Below the pieces are notes generated by a model that saw only the letters and a list, made by a program, of their open reading frames with translations, searched no databases and was not told the origin of the DNA. Made by a program: the position numbers and the translations under genes. A stretch of 64,000 bases of DNA from contig CALNXK010000363.1 of the NCBI GenBank assembly GCA_942486035.1, forward strand, positions 112,001 to 176,000. The letters are read 5' to 3'. Position 1 is the stretch's first letter; each line of letters starts with the position of its first letter. Positions 63,954-64,000 of this stretch are shown here, piece after piece. Origin of the DNA: Porites lobata. Lineage: Eukaryota > Cnidaria > Anthozoa > Scleractinia > Poritidae.

Positions 63954-64000
63954 AAACAGCCTAACAGCCTGGCTGAAAAAATCGAGAGTTAAGCCTAGGC

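Noticed and set aside
1..64000. CRISPR array, rRNA or bacterial operon features
   Set aside because: No regularly spaced repeats with unique spacers and no rRNA-like sequence; introns and animal genes argue against a prokaryote.

Overview
The window joins two very different kinds of DNA. Positions 1 to about 17,800 are strongly AT-rich, gene-dense and intronless, and read as an integrated, decaying large DNA virus or mobile element of the Polinton/Maverick-adintovirus sphere. It carries a family B polymerase C-terminus (probable), a double jelly-roll major capsid protein, a penton-like minor capsid protein, an A32/FtsK-type packaging ATPase, an adenain-type cysteine protease, a parvovirus-like phospholipase A2 protein and a retrovirus-like integrase with a chromodomain. 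It also has genes better known from nucleocytoplasmic large DNA viruses: a VLTF3-like late transcription factor, a BRO-N/nuclease protein, and two small conserved proteins that I place only tentatively. The left end is outside the window and the right end falls near 17.8 kb.

From about 17.8 kb to 64 kb the sequence is an intron-containing animal genome with low gene density and many transposable elements. The only recognisable host genes are three copies, all on the minus strand, of a collagen triple helix repeat-containing protein 1 (CTHRC1)-like secreted protein, at 20.8-22.9, 34.7-35.9 and 45.6-47.1 kb. Copies 1 and 3 look intact (three coding exons, phase-0 splice sites). Copy 2 looks broken. 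Several kilobases of flanking non-coding sequence were duplicated with the genes. The host is an animal. I favour a cnidarian, probably a stony coral, because several repeat families look familiar from such genomes, but that is recollection, not proof.

Layout: 1-3.4 kb polymerase tail, VLTF3-like gene, unknowns and BRO-N nuclease (plus strand); 3.5-7.2 kb membrane protein, broken fibre gene and ATPase (minus); 7.3-12.3 kb virion module of an interrupted structural gene, penton, core peptide, major capsid, pVI-like protein and protease (plus); 12.3-12.8 kb two small minus genes; 12.9-15.0 kb zinc ribbon, phospholipase and integrase (plus); 15.1-17.7 kb a minus-strand run of small viral genes; 17.8-64 kb host DNA with MITEs, a solo LTR, a SINE-like element, a 4.4 kb PIF/Harbinger transposon with both genes (55.8-60.2 kb), and a tyrosine-recombinase retroelement fragment (62.5-64 kb).

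The viral block is not functional as written. At least eight genes carry frameshifts (mostly in A/T runs) or in-frame stops, and one is split by a 414-bp host MITE flanked by a perfect 8-bp target-site duplication. ATPase, penton, major capsid and integrase remain open. Two shared viral signals stand out: a TAAATG/TAAAATG context at almost every start codon, and hairpins or palindromes at gene 3' ends.
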